From Corticibacter populi (GTDB taxonomy: Bacteria > Pseudomonadota > Gammaproteobacteria > Burkholderiales > Burkholderiaceae_C): a DNA stretch of 64,000 nt. The position numbers were made by a program, and so were the translations under genes. Numbering within the stretch: position 1 is the stretch's first letter; every line of letters starts with the position of its first letter. This document shows positions 9,529-18,213 of this stretch, piece after piece. The notes beneath the pieces were generated by a model. That model saw only the letters and a program-made list of their open reading frames with translations, was not told the DNA's origin and ran no database searches. The stretch is from the NCBI RefSeq assembly GCF_004217315.1, contig NZ_SGWR01000001.1, positions 1,116,001 to 1,180,000 of the forward strand, given 5' to 3'.

Positions 9529-9738
9529 TCACTGATCGACTCGTTTGGCTTTCTTCAGCGAGCAGGTATTCAGGCCCAGCAGAGGGTACAACGGACAAAA
9601 ACCAACCAGCCCGGTGAGCAACGGCACGATCCCCAGCCAGCCCCACCAGCCTACGATACCCTTGGCTGCCAGGCCAAGCAGCACGGCGCCCACCACAACG
9701 CGCAACACGCGGTCGATACCACCAACATTGGATTTCAT
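9529..9738 (-). CDS. DUF2892 small inner-membrane protein
   Basis: 69-aa protein with two membrane segments (VLRVVVGAVLLGLAAKGI and a second around WGWLGIVPLLTGLVGF), followed by CPLYPLLGLNTC, the hallmark of DUF2892/YgaP-like membrane domains. A strong AGGAGG lies just before ATG 9738. It sits 33 bp downstream of a YgaP-like rhodanese in a repressor-rhodanese-DUF2892 series typical of sulfide/persulfide stress loci. The two conserved cysteines may take part in sulfane sulfur transfer (inference). Confidence 0.85.
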   Translation of the reverse strand: MKSNVGGIDRVLRVVVGAVLLGLAAKGIVGWWGWLGIVPLLTGLVGFCPLYPLLGLNTCSLKKAKRVDQ

Positions 9739-9771
9739 AAGTCCTCCTGTAAAAGATAAAAGGGAAGCAGA

Positions 9772-10299
9772 TCAACGGGTAGAGGCCCTGCGGTTCCATG
9801 GCGCCTTCACCAGCACACGCGCCAGCCCGCAGAACCCGGTCACACCCGCGAACACCAGTCCGGCGCCAACGACGCCGGGCAGCACGTAGAACCACGGCGA
9901 CACCGCAGCGCCCAGCACTGTGCCGGCAAGCGCCAACGAGCCGGCGGCAATCTGTACCTGGCGCTGCAACTCCAGTGGCTGGCGCGGGTCGGTCGCCACG
10001 GGCAGGCCGGCGCGCTTCCATGCGTCGAGCCCGCCGTCGAGCACGTAGGCGTCGCAGGCCGCGCAGCCCTCCAGCAGCCGTGCGTTCATTCGTGTGCGGT
10101 GCCCCGAGCGGCAATGGAAGATGACGGCAGTCGCATTCTCGAAACGAGCGGCGCCTTGCGCCAGTTGCGCCAACGGCACATGGCAAGCCTGCGCGATGTG
10201 CTCACGCGCACGCTCGTCGGCCTGGCGGATGTCCACCAGCACCGCACCTTCGCTGAGGAGCTTGCAGGCAGCCTGGGGGGAAAGAGCCTTCAGATTCAT
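9772..10299 (-). CDS. ygaP: Membrane-anchored rhodanese, YgaP-like
   Basis: 175 aa, the same length and layout as E. coli YgaP (174 aa). An N-terminal rhodanese domain (residues 1-110) has the active-site loop FHCRSGHRT. It is followed by RQVQIAAGSLALAGTVLGA and a second membrane segment ending in TGFCGLARVL and the characteristic MPWNxR-like KAPWNRR. YgaP is a sulfurtransferase whose membrane part faces the inner membrane. Here it is 23 bp downstream of a BigR-like repressor and just upstream of DUF2892, consistent with detoxification or relay of sulfane sulfur. Confidence 0.93.
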   Translation of the reverse strand: MNLKALSPQAACKLLSEGAVLVDIRQADERAREHIAQACHVPLAQLAQGAARFENATAVIFHCRSGHRTRMNARLLEGCAACDAYVLDGGLDAWKRAGLPVATDPRQPLELQRQVQIAAGSLALAGTVLGAAVSPWFYVLPGVVGAGLVFAGVTGFCGLARVLVKAPWNRRASTR

Positions 10300-10322
10300 A
10301 GCGCGTGCTCCGGTGAAAAGAG

Positions 10323-10634
10323 TCAGGGGCAGAAGATGTCCTTGAGCGTGGCGATGAGTTTGGCCACGTTCGGATCATCGATCCGGTAGTACAGCGTCTG
10401 CGCCTCGCGCCGATACGTCACCAAGCCCTCATCGCGCATCCGGGCCAGGTGCTGCGACAGCGCCGAAGGACTCAGGGGCACCATCTCATTGAGCGCGCCC
10501 ACGCTCATCTCGCCCCGCTCTATCAACAGGCACAACACCAGCAACCGGTTGGGATTCCCCACGGCTTGCAGCAAAGCCGCAGCCTGCGCGGCGCTGTCCT
10601 GCAGCAGTTCAAGGTCGGATTTGCTTCGGGTCAT
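10323..10634 (-). CDS. bigR: ArsR-family repressor, BigR/SqrR-like persulfide sensor
   Basis: 103-aa winged-helix repressor. The recognition helix is in LSPSALSQHLARMRDEGLV and the wing in TYRREAQTLYYRI. Two cysteines, Cys35 (LLVLCLLIE) and Cys102 (DIFCP-end), occupy the positions that in BigR and SqrR form a disulfide or tetrasulfide on reaction with reactive sulfur species, which releases DNA. No metal-binding CxC motif of classical ArsR is present. It heads the ygaP-DUF2892 operon and is divergent from the AhpD/DsrE pair, with a palindromic site between, so autoregulation and control of both arms is likely. The gene name is by family resemblance. Confidence 0.88.
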   Translation of the reverse strand: MTRSKSDLELLQDSAAQAAALLQAVGNPNRLLVLCLLIERGEMSVGALNEMVPLSPSALSQHLARMRDEGLVTYRREAQTLYYRIDDPNVAKLIATLKDIFCP

Positions 10635-10670
10635 GCTTTCGGTCCTCCTGCAGAGCCATTTATTTAGGTA

Positions 10671-10700
10671 TTGCTAATTTAGCATTAACTGAATTATAGT
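10671..10700 (+). promoter_or_regulatory. Divergent promoter with BigR-like operator palindrome
   Basis: TGCTAA (10672-10677) and TTAGCA (10679-10684) form a perfect inverted repeat around one base in an AT-rich island between the divergent genes. For the rightward genes TTGCTA (10671-10676) and TATAGT (10695-10700) are -35/-10-like with 18 bp spacing, so the palindrome covers the -35 box. On the opposite strand it lies between a possible -35 TTAATG and -10 TAAATA. A dimer bound here would block both promoters. Confidence 0.6.
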
Positions 10701-10770
10701 CCATGGAAAGGGCGATTCCGCTGCAGAGGACTCGCCGCCCGCGTTCACTTCATCGACCAGGAACCTTCCA

Positions 10771-11124
10771 ATGACCATGCAATACAAGCAACTCACCCAG
10801 ACCATCTCCACCCACCTCGCCCATTTGCACAAGACGCAGGCGGGCGTGATGAAGGGCTTCGGCGACATGGGCAAGACCGCCATGGCGGGTGGCGCGCTCG
10901 ATCCCAAGACCAAGGAACTGATCGCCCTGGCCGTGGGCGTGGCCGCCCGCTGCGACGGTTGCATCGGCTTTCACACCAAGGCGCTCGCACGGCTGGGTGC
11001 CACCACTGAAGAGGTGCACGAGGCCCTGGGTGTAGCCATCTACATGGGTGGTGGCCCTGTGGCCATGTACGCGGCCAATGCCGTGGCCGCGTTCACCGAA
11101 TTCGCCGCGCCCGTTCAGGCGTGA
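10771..11124 (+). CDS. AhpD-like carboxymuconolactone decarboxylase-family protein
   Basis: 117-aa all-helical protein of the AhpD/CMD family. It carries the redox motif Cys61-x-x-Cys64 and His68 in CDGCIGFH, preceded by LDPKTKELIALAVGVAARC, the same arrangement used by AhpD-type peroxidase/thiol reductants. ATG 10771 has AGGAA 8 bp upstream. It is divergent from the BigR-like repressor and its stop overlaps the GTG just before the next gene, so both are one transcript. The likely role is thiol or peroxide chemistry in sulfur stress; true decarboxylase activity is unlikely because the CxxC form predominates. Confidence 0.9.
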   Translation: MTMQYKQLTQTISTHLAHLHKTQAGVMKGFGDMGKTAMAGGALDPKTKELIALAVGVAARCDGCIGFHTKALARLGATTEEVHEALGVAIYMGGGPVAMYAANAVAAFTEFAAPVQA

Positions 11125-11138
11125 GCAGGAGCATGAAC

Positions 11139-11513
11139 ATGGTGACCACCGCCGACTTCGTCTCCACCCTGTTCCATGGCCGGAGCAACCCCGACAAGGT
11201 GACCGTGGCCCTCACCATGGCACTCAACGCGCGGCTCAAGAGCCACACGGCCTGCCTGATCCTGATGACCGAGGGCGTCGTGCTGGGCCTGCCGGGCGCA
11301 GCGGACAGCATGGACATCGGCCAGCCGTTCGAGCCTGCGGCCGATTTACTGCGCAAATACCTGGCTGAAGGCGGACGCGTGGCCGTGTGCAAGTCATGCA
11401 TGTTGCACAACGGCCTGACGGCCGGACAGATGGATGCCCGCTTCGAGATCATCACGGCACCCGACGTCATCGATCTGCTGATGGGGGCCAGGGGGTCGTT
11501 GCAGGTGGCTTGA
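11139..11513 (+). CDS. DsrE-family sulfur-relay protein
   Basis: 124-aa DsrE/F-like protein. The start at ATG 11139 is preferred because AGGAG (11127-11131) lies 7 bp upstream; ATG 11133 is too close. Family features are VALTMALNARLKSHTACLILMTEG, the GVVLGLPGAADSMDI loop and a CxxC-like VCKSCML near residue 90. The conserved Cys of DsrE proteins carries persulfide in sulfur-relay systems. It lies 14 bp downstream of the AhpD-like gene and facing a BigR-like regulator, so it probably handles sulfane sulfur. Confidence 0.85.
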   Translation: MVTTADFVSTLFHGRSNPDKVTVALTMALNARLKSHTACLILMTEGVVLGLPGAADSMDIGQPFEPAADLLRKYLAEGGRVAVCKSCMLHNGLTAGQMDARFEIITAPDVIDLLMGARGSLQVA

Positions 11514-11544
11514 GCAGCATGCCTGCGCCGACACCAGGAACGAC

Positions 11545-11574
11545 AAAAAAAAGAGCCGCCCACCACGGCGGCTC
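11545..11574 (-). terminator. Intrinsic terminator of the porin gene
   Basis: On the minus strand GAGCCGCC pairs with GGCGGCTC across a 6-nt loop and is followed by eight T. It lies about 90 bp past the porin stop. In the plus direction only an A-run precedes it, so it acts mainly for the minus strand. Confidence 0.85.
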
Positions 11575-11664
11575 AAATGTCTTGGAGTATCCATCTCACA
11601 CGGCGAAGGGCTGGCCCCCGCCGTGTTTCCTAAGCACATTACGTGCCATATTCAATCAGATCAA

Positions 11665-12672
11665 TCAGAACTTGTGGACGACACCCAGGCCGAAGGTGTT
11701 CTTCGAGCCATAGTTGCGGCCATTCTGGGCTTCCTTGTTGACGCGGCCGTAGTTGGCGTACAGGCGGGTGCGCTTGGAGAGCTTGTAGTCGCCGAACAGT
11801 TCGAATGCCGTGGCATCTTCCCAGGCCGAGACGCTGCTGTCGGTGATGCGGGCCACTTGCAGGCCAGCCGTCAGATTGCCGAGCGGCACCGCTGCGCCCA
11901 GGCCAAAACCGCGGCCGACGGCCTTGGATTCGTCCTGCGTGTACAGACCGCTGATCACGAAGCTCGTGAAGTCGTACTTGGCAGCCACGGCATAGCCGGT
12001 GCGGGCGTCGGTGCTGTTCTTGACCAGCTTGCTCTGCACGGCCGCGCCGATGGCCAGGCCGCCATTCTTGTACTCGACGGCGCCCTGCACGAAGGCCTTG
12101 TTGTTGCTGGCGGGATCGCCACCGGTGCGGTTGTCTTCCGGCACATAGGCGATGCGACCCTGGAAGCCGTTGAGCTTGGGCGTTGCGTACTGGATCTGCG
12201 CGTCCTGGCGCGAACCGCCGAAGCTGCCGTTGGCTTCCAGGCGCACGGCCTTCAGGGCCGAGGAGCCATCGGCCGTGTCGTTCAGGTCGAACTGGCCCAT
12301 GATGCGGTTTTGCGGGGTGGTGGTGCGGCCGATCATGACGCTGCCGAAGCCACCGCTGAGGCCCACCCAGGCCTGGCGGTTGAAGCCGCCATTGCCACCA
12401 ATCGAGCCACTTTTCAAATCGATGGCACCAGATTCGAGGTTGAAATCAGCCTTCAGACCATTGCCCAGGTCTTCGCTGCCGCGCAGGCCCCAGCGGGACG
12501 TGCCGTCGTAGTTGGTGATGACACCACGTTCCTTGTTGCCGGCTGCATCGTAGTAGCGCTGGCCGACGCCGGCGTCCAGTTCACCATAGATGGTCACGTT
12601 CGACTGGGCGAACGCGGTACCGGCCATCATGGCAGCAACCGCGGCTACCAGGGACATCTTCTGCATTGTCAT
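11665..12672 (-). CDS. Outer-membrane general porin
   Basis: 335-aa trimeric porin of the betaproteobacterial Gram-negative porin family (Omp32-like). The start at ATG 12672 is chosen because GGAG lies 5 bp upstream; two ATG lie close together. A signal peptide MQKMSLVAAVAAMMAGTAFA precedes the mature QSNVTIYGELDAGV, and the last residue is Phe (GLGVVHKF), as required for outer-membrane assembly. SRWGLRGSEDLGNGLKADF is the classic first-strand signature, and PEDNRTGGDPASN likely lies in the pore-constricting loop. It is a monocistronic gene with its own terminator. Confidence 0.95.
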   Translation of the reverse strand: MTMQKMSLVAAVAAMMAGTAFAQSNVTIYGELDAGVGQRYYDAAGNKERGVITNYDGTSRWGLRGSEDLGNGLKADFNLESGAIDLKSGSIGGNGGFNRQAWVGLSGGFGSVMIGRTTTPQNRIMGQFDLNDTADGSSALKAVRLEANGSFGGSRQDAQIQYATPKLNGFQGRIAYVPEDNRTGGDPASNNKAFVQGAVEYKNGGLAIGAAVQSKLVKNSTDARTGYAVAAKYDFTSFVISGLYTQDESKAVGRGFGLGAAVPLGNLTAGLQVARITDSSVSAWEDATAFELFGDYKLSKRTRLYANYGRVNKEAQNGRNYGSKNTFGLGVVHKF

Positions 12673-12936
12673 CTTTACTCCATCGAGATTGGACATGCCC
12701 GCGGCTGATAAGTCCGCAGAGCATGGGTTGTTGATAAGTCGCGAACGGCCAGCAACTGAGCAACTGGCCCTTCAGCGCAGCGGATTAGGCCCACCGAATG
12801 TGACAAGACAGATACACGCAACACGGCATGTTGCACCGCCACAACGTCAAATTCCTGTCACTGCATATCCGGCGAACGCATTTCGCCATCCCTGCCTGCC
12901 ACCACGCCCCCGGCACAGGACGGATAATCGCAGCCC

Positions 12937-14157
12937 ATGAATCCACGCCTAGACAGCCTCCACCCCTACCCGTTCGAGCGTCTGCGCCAGCTCTTTGCGG
13001 GCCTCGCACCGAACCCGCAGTTGCGCCCCATCAGCCTGGGCATCGGCGAGCCGCGCCATGCCACGCCGGCCTTTGTGCTGCAGGCCTATACCGACGCTCT
13101 GCACAGTGCCACCCAGGGCCTGGCCAGCTACCCGGCCACGGCCGGCACGCCCGCGCTGCGCCAGGCCTTCGCGGCCTGGCTGCAGCAGCGCTACGGCATC
13201 GCCGTCGATGCCGATCGCCAGACCCTGCCCGTCAATGGCTCGCGCGAGGCGCTGTTTGCGCTGACCCAGGCGGTGGTCAATCCAGGCAACCCGCAGGCCG
13301 TCGTGGTCTGCCCCAATCCGTTCTATCAAATCTACGAAGGCGCGGCGCTGCTGGCCGGCGCCACGCCGCACTACGCCAACAGCGACCCGGCGCGCAACTT
13401 CGCGGTGGATTGGGATGCCATACCGGAGGACGTGTGGCAGCGCGCCGAACTGGTGTTCGTCTGCTCGCCGGGCAACCCCACCGGCGCGGTGATGCCGCTG
13501 GCCGAATGGCAGAAGCTTTTTGCGCTCAGCGACCGCCACGGCTTCGTGATTGCCAGCGACGAGTGCTACAGCGAGATCTATTTCCAGGGGGAGGCGCCGC
13601 TGGGCGGCCTGCAGGCGGCCAGCCAGCTCGGCCGCACCGACTTCCGCAATCTGGTGATGCTCACCAGCCTCTCCAAGCGCAGCAACGTGCCGGGCATGCG
13701 CAGCGGCTTCGTGGCCGGTGATGCGCGCATCCTCCAGCAATTCCTGCTCTACCGCACCTACCATGGCTGCGCGATGGCGCCACCGGTGCAGGCCGCCAGC
13801 CTCGCCGCCTGGGGCGACGAGGCGCACGTCGCGGCCAACCGCGAGCTGTATCGCCAGAAGTTCGAGCAGGTCACCCCCATCCTCGCCGAGGTGCTGGACG
13901 TGGCCCTGCCCGATGCCGGCTTCTACCTGTGGGCCGGCATTCCCGCCGCGCTGGGCATGGACGACACCCGTTTTGCCCAGGAACTCTATGTGCGTCAGCA
14001 CGTCACGGTGCTGCCGGGCAGCTACCTGGCACGTGCGACGCCGGCGGGCAACCCGGGTGCGGGCCGGCTGCGCATGGCGCTGGTCGCCGAGGTGGATGAA
14101 TGCCTGGAAGCCGCCCATCGCATCGCCAGCTGCGTGGAGCAGTTGCGCGGCCAATGA
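12937..14157 (+). CDS. dapC: Succinyldiaminopimelate aminotransferase
   Basis: 406-aa class I/II PLP aminotransferase of the DapC type, converting N-succinyl-2-amino-6-ketopimelate to N-succinyl-LL-diaminopimelate in lysine and peptidoglycan synthesis. ISLGIGEPRHATP is the DapC N-terminal signature. The PLP phosphate and ring contacts are in PVNGSREALF, CSPGNPTGA and SDECYSEIYF, and the Schiff-base Lys in LTSLSKRSNVPGMR. Burkholderiales often place dapC before dapD-dapE; here an ABC importer follows instead. Confidence 0.92.
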   Translation: MNPRLDSLHPYPFERLRQLFAGLAPNPQLRPISLGIGEPRHATPAFVLQAYTDALHSATQGLASYPATAGTPALRQAFAAWLQQRYGIAVDADRQTLPVNGSREALFALTQAVVNPGNPQAVVVCPNPFYQIYEGAALLAGATPHYANSDPARNFAVDWDAIPEDVWQRAELVFVCSPGNPTGAVMPLAEWQKLFALSDRHGFVIASDECYSEIYFQGEAPLGGLQAASQLGRTDFRNLVMLTSLSKRSNVPGMRSGFVAGDARILQQFLLYRTYHGCAMAPPVQAASLAAWGDEAHVAANRELYRQKFEQVTPILAEVLDVALPDAGFYLWAGIPAALGMDDTRFAQELYVRQHVTVLPGSYLARATPAGNPGAGRLRMALVAEVDECLEAAHRIASCVEQLRGQ

Positions 14158-14275
14158 GTTGTCATGAAAGCATCACATTGACGCCATACGCTGTGCGGTT
14201 CTCACGGGGCGACGCCCGCAAGGCAGCCCGCCCGCATTGCCTTTCCATACAGAGACACGACAGAGACACGCCGCC

Positions 14276-15259
14276 ATGCCCACACTCCGCACCTTCCTGC
14301 CGGCCCTGATGGCCGTGGCCACGCTCGCCACCACCGCCGCCAACGCGCAGACCATCACGCTCTACACCAGCCAGCCCAATGCCGACGCACAGGCCACGGT
14401 GGATGCGTTCATGGCGCAAAACCCCGGCATCAAGGTCGAATGGGTGCGTGATGGCACCACCCAGCTGCTGACACGGCTGGAAGCCGAGATCAGCGCCAAC
14501 GCCGTTAAGCCGGACGTGCTGCTGATCGCCGATGCGGTCACGCTCGAGTCGCTCAAGCAGCGCGACCTGCTGCAGCCCTACCAAAGCCCCGAACGCACGC
14601 ACTACGACGCCGCCCTCTACGATGCCGATGGCTACTACCACGGCACCAAGCTGATCACCACCGGCATTGCCTACCACCAGGCCGCGCCGCAACGCCCGAC
14701 CAGCTGGCAAGACCTGACCCGGCCCGAATACAGGGGGCTGGTGGCCGCGCCCAGCCCGCTCTACTCAGGGGCCGCGCTGATTCACTTGCAGACGCTGGTC
14801 AACCTGCCACAGTTCGGCTGGCCCTATTACGAAGCACTCAAGGCCAATGGCGCGCAGGTCCAGGGCGGCAATGGCGGTGTGCTCAAGGCGGTGGCCACCG
14901 GCACCAAACCCTACGGCGTGCTGGCCGACTATCTGGCCATCCGCGAGAAGGCCAAGGGCGCGCCCGTCGAATTCGTCTTCCCCACCGAAGGCGTCTCGGT
15001 GGTGACCGAGCCAGTGGCCATCCTCAAGGGCAGCGCTCAGCCGGCGGCGCGCAAACTGGTCGACTTTCTGCTCTCCGAAACCGGCCAGCAACTGGTGTTC
15101 GAGCAAGGCTATCTGCCGGCCCGCCAGGATGCGCCGGTGCCGGCCGGTTTTCCGGCGCGTGATGCCATCCAGCCGCTGCCACTCGATGCAGCCCGGGCCC
15201 TGCAGCAGACCGAGGCCGACAAAACCCGCTTTGGCCAGATCTTCGACAGCGCGCCCTGA
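14276..15259 (+). CDS. Periplasmic binding protein of Fe3+/phosphonate-type ABC importer
   Basis: 327 aa. The signal peptide is MPTLRTFLPALMAVATLA...ANA, cleaved before QTITLYTSQPNADAQATVDAF, the usual start of the AfuA/FutA/PhnS-like periplasmic binding family. ATG 14276 is preferred over the open frame upstream because the signal begins there. GGNGGVLKAVATGTKPYGVLADY and FPTEGVSVVTEPVAILKGSAQPAAR are family segments. The adjacent Tyr pair that ligates iron in FbpA is not evident, so the cargo may be an organophosphonate or other anion, not ferric iron. First gene of a three-gene importer operon. Confidence 0.87.
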   Translation: MPTLRTFLPALMAVATLATTAANAQTITLYTSQPNADAQATVDAFMAQNPGIKVEWVRDGTTQLLTRLEAEISANAVKPDVLLIADAVTLESLKQRDLLQPYQSPERTHYDAALYDADGYYHGTKLITTGIAYHQAAPQRPTSWQDLTRPEYRGLVAAPSPLYSGAALIHLQTLVNLPQFGWPYYEALKANGAQVQGGNGGVLKAVATGTKPYGVLADYLAIREKAKGAPVEFVFPTEGVSVVTEPVAILKGSAQPAARKLVDFLLSETGQQLVFEQGYLPARQDAPVPAGFPARDAIQPLPLDAARALQQTEADKTRFGQIFDSAP

Positions 15260-15328
15260 CCGTCTGCTGCCCGTACCTTGCCGCATTCCTCCGGTTTCCG
15301 CCCTGCTTCGGCCGCCACGCCACGCCAG

Positions 15329-17026
15329 ATGGGCCAGCACCGCTGGCTGACACTGGGCCTGCTGGTGCTGGCGGCCCTCATCTGCCTGCTGCCCATGCTG
15401 CGGCTCGCAGGCGTGGCCGTGGCCGACTGGGCCGAAGGCGACCAGTCGGCCGCCTGGCAGGTACTGCGCCAACGGGCGACCTGGCTGGCGCTGTGGCACA
15501 GCATCGCCACCAGCGCGGGCGGCATGCTGGTGGCGATGCTGCTGGGCGGGCTGTTCGCCACGCTGGTGACGCTGACCGACATCCGCGCCAAGGCGCTGTG
15601 GGTGTTCGGCCTGATGCTGCCGATGATGATTCCGCCACAGGTCACGGCGCTGGCCTGGCTGCAGATGACGGGGCCTTCGAGCGCGCTGCTGCAGGCGCTG
15701 GGCATGGCGCCGCCGCTGGGCAGCCCGCAGCCGCTCTACTCGGCCGGCGGCATCATGCTGCTGCTGGGCGTGCAACATGCCGCGCTGGTCTATCTGGCGG
15801 TGCGCACCAGCCTGCTGAGCGTGCCGGCCGATCTGATCGAGGCCGCTCAGCAAGCCGGCGCCTCGCGCTGGCGCGCCGCGCGCGATGTGCTGTGGCCACT
15901 GGCGCAGCGGGGCCTGGGCGTGGGCGCGGCACTGGCCTTCGTCTCGGCGCTGGGCAACTTCGGCATTCCGGCGTTGCTGGGCATCCCGGTCAGCTACTAC
16001 GTGCTGCCCACGCTGATCTACCAGAAGATGGCGGGCCTGGGCAGCGCCATGCTGCCGCAGGTGGCCACGCTCTCGATGCTCACCGGCCTGGTCGCGCTGG
16101 CGGGACTGGCACTGCAGCATGGCCTGCAAAAGCGCCGCAGCCACCGTCTGCTCGGCCACATCGGCCAGCCGCTGCAATGGCGCCTGGGCGGCTGGCGCTG
16201 GTGCTGGGAGGCACTCCTCGCAATCATCCTGCTGGCCGTGCTGGCCGCGCCCTTGCTGGCGCTGCTGGCCGCCTCGCTGGTGCCGGCGCTGGGCGTGCGG
16301 CTGACACCGGAGTCCCTGAGCTGGGCGGCCTATGCCGAGATGCTGGGCCGCCAGGGCGTCACCTGGCGGGCAGGCGGCAACAGCCTGCTGCTGTCGCTGG
16401 CGGCGGCGCTGCTGCTGGTGCTGCTGTCGCTGCCACTGGCCTGGCTGCTGACGCGCCGCAACGGCCTGCTGGGCCGGCAGGCCCGCCTGGGCACCTGGCT
16501 GCAAGGCCTCTTGGAGCTGCCCTATGCAATCCCCGGTGTGGTGCTGGCCGTGGCCTGCATCCTGGCCTTCGCGCGGCCGCTGCCATGGTGGAATGTCGGC
16601 CTCTATGGCACGCTGTGGCTGATTCTGCTGGCCTATCTGGCGCGCTTCTGGATCGTCGCGCTGCGGCCGGTGCTGGGCGCCATGCAGGAGCTGGATCCGG
16701 CCATGGAAGAAGCCGCGCAGCTCGCCGGTGCGGGCATGCGCCAACGCCTGCAGCACATCCTCGCGCCGCTGCTGGCACCGGCCATCTGGGCGGCAGGGCT
16801 GCTGGTGTTCCTGACCGCGCTCAACGAACTGACGGTGTCCGCACTGCTGTGGAGCGCCGGCAACGAGACCCTCGGCGTGCTGATCTTCAACTTCAACGAA
16901 AGCGGCGAAAGCGTGCTGGCCTCGGCCATCTCGGTGCTGATCGTGCTGTTCGTCGTGCTGGCCATGCTGCTGCTGGCACATCTGGGCCGGCATCTGCCGC
17001 GCGGAGCCATTCCATGGCGCAATTGA
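15329..17026 (+). CDS. ABC importer permease with two fused membrane halves (FbpB-like)
   Basis: About 565 aa with roughly 12 membrane helices arranged as two binding-protein-dependent transport domains, the form seen in FbpB/AfuB and related permeases. Each half has an EAA loop for contact with the ATPase: LIEAAQQAGASRWRAARDVLWPL, and MEEAAQLAGAGMRQRLQHILAPL. ATG 15329 is used; a TTG at 15278 would add 17 residues, and neither has a clear ribosome site. The stop overlaps the next gene by 13 bp, so the subunits are translationally coupled. Confidence 0.9.
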   Translation: MGQHRWLTLGLLVLAALICLLPMLRLAGVAVADWAEGDQSAAWQVLRQRATWLALWHSIATSAGGMLVAMLLGGLFATLVTLTDIRAKALWVFGLMLPMMIPPQVTALAWLQMTGPSSALLQALGMAPPLGSPQPLYSAGGIMLLLGVQHAALVYLAVRTSLLSVPADLIEAAQQAGASRWRAARDVLWPLAQRGLGVGAALAFVSALGNFGIPALLGIPVSYYVLPTLIYQKMAGLGSAMLPQVATLSMLTGLVALAGLALQHGLQKRRSHRLLGHIGQPLQWRLGGWRWCWEALLAIILLAVLAAPLLALLAASLVPALGVRLTPESLSWAAYAEMLGRQGVTWRAGGNSLLLSLAAALLLVLLSLPLAWLLTRRNGLLGRQARLGTWLQGLLELPYAIPGVVLAVACILAFARPLPWWNVGLYGTLWLILLAYLARFWIVALRPVLGAMQELDPAMEEAAQLAGAGMRQRLQHILAPLLAPAIWAAGLLVFLTALNELTVSALLWSAGNETLGVLIFNFNESGESVLASAISVLIVLFVVLAMLLLAHLGRHLPRGAIPWRN

Positions 17027-18213
17027 CGCCCTTCTCCCCCTCCTCTGCCTCCTCCCCGCAGGCGGCCAGGCCGCACCTGGTGCTGCAGCAGCTGCGGCGC
17101 AGCTATGGGCACCACACCGTCGTGCGCGACCTGAACCTGCAGGTCGCACGCGGCCAGTTCCTGGCTTTGCTGGGACCGAGCGGCTGCGGCAAGACCACCA
17201 CGCTGCGCATGATCGCTGGCTTCGAGCAGCCCGATGGCGGCAGCATCCAGCTCGACGGCCGGCTGCTCGCCAATGCCACCACCAGCGTACCGCCCGAAGC
17301 GCGCGGCATGGGCATGGTGTTCCAGTCCTATGCGCTGTGGCCGCACATGAGCGTGGCCGACAACGTCGGCTATGCGCTGCGGCTGCGCGGCATGCGCGGC
17401 GAGGACTACCGGCGCGCCGTCAACGAGGCGCTCGAACAGGTGGAACTGGCCGACAAGTCCGAGGCCATGCCCCAGCAGCTCTCGGGCGGCCAGAAGCAGC
17501 GCGTGGCGCTGGCGCGCTGCATTGCGGCCAAGCCGCAGCTGATTTTGCTGGACGAGCCGCTGGCCAACCTGGACCGCCACCTGCGCCGCACCATGGAGGC
17601 CGCGTTTCGCCAGTTGCATCGCCACAGCGGCGCCACCTTCATCTACGTCACGCACGACCAGGGCGAAGCCATGGCGCTGGCCGACGAGATCGCCGTGATG
17701 CATGCCGGCCAGCTGGTGCAGCGCGCCAGCCCGCAAAAGCTCTACCAGACGCCGCGCAGCACCTGGCTGGCGCGCTTCATCGGCCAGGGCAGCGTGCTGC
17801 GCATCGAAGCACCCGGCAACCGGCGAAGCAGCCCGCCGGCCACTTCCGGGCTGCTGCAGGAGCCGGCCGTGATCCACATGGCGCTGCGCCATGCGCATGC
17901 CGATTCGCTCAAGCCCCAGCAGCATATACTGGTGCGTCCCGAGCATGTGTCGCTGCAGGCGGCCACGCCGGTCGCATCGGCCACACCGGATGCACAGACC
18001 GCGCCGGAGGCGGCAGCGCCAACCGATGCGGCATTGTCCGGCAAGGTGCTGGACTGCGTGTTCAAGGGCGAGCGCTTCGAGGTCGAGGTGCTGCTGCAAC
18101 TGGCCACGCCGCAGCGCCTGCTGGGCTATGCCTCCCAACACCTGATCGCCGGACAAGCCGTGCGGGTTTCGATCCGGCAGGCTTGGTGCCTGCTGGATGA
18201 GCCGGCAGGCTAA
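17014..18213 (+). CDS. ABC importer ATP-binding protein (FbpC/PotA-like)
   Basis: 399-aa ATPase of the three-gene importer. Walker A is GPSGCGKTTT, the signature LSGGQKQRVALARC, Walker B LILLDEPLANLD, and the H-loop VTHDQGEAMALAD. A C-terminal regulatory TOBE-like domain (about 250-399) includes ILVRPEHVSLQA. The start ATG 17014 overlaps the permease stop. The TAA stop is immediately followed by the dispersed repeat copy at 18214. Confidence 0.93.
   Translation: MAQLTPFSPSSASSPQAARPHLVLQQLRRSYGHHTVVRDLNLQVARGQFLALLGPSGCGKTTTLRMIAGFEQPDGGSIQLDGRLLANATTSVPPEARGMGMVFQSYALWPHMSVADNVGYALRLRGMRGEDYRRAVNEALEQVELADKSEAMPQQLSGGQKQRVALARCIAAKPQLILLDEPLANLDRHLRRTMEAAFRQLHRHSGATFIYVTHDQGEAMALADEIAVMHAGQLVQRASPQKLYQTPRSTWLARFIGQGSVLRIEAPGNRRSSPPATSGLLQEPAVIHMALRHAHADSLKPQQHILVRPEHVSLQAATPVASATPDAQTAPEAAAPTDAALSGKVLDCVFKGERFEVEVLLQLATPQRLLGYASQHLIAGQAVRVSIRQAWCLLDEPAG

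Noticed and set aside
11665-12708. Plus-strand 361-codon frame opposite the porin
   Set aside because: It mirrors a clear porin with signal peptide, terminal Phe and terminator; the opposite frame is a codon-bias shadow.
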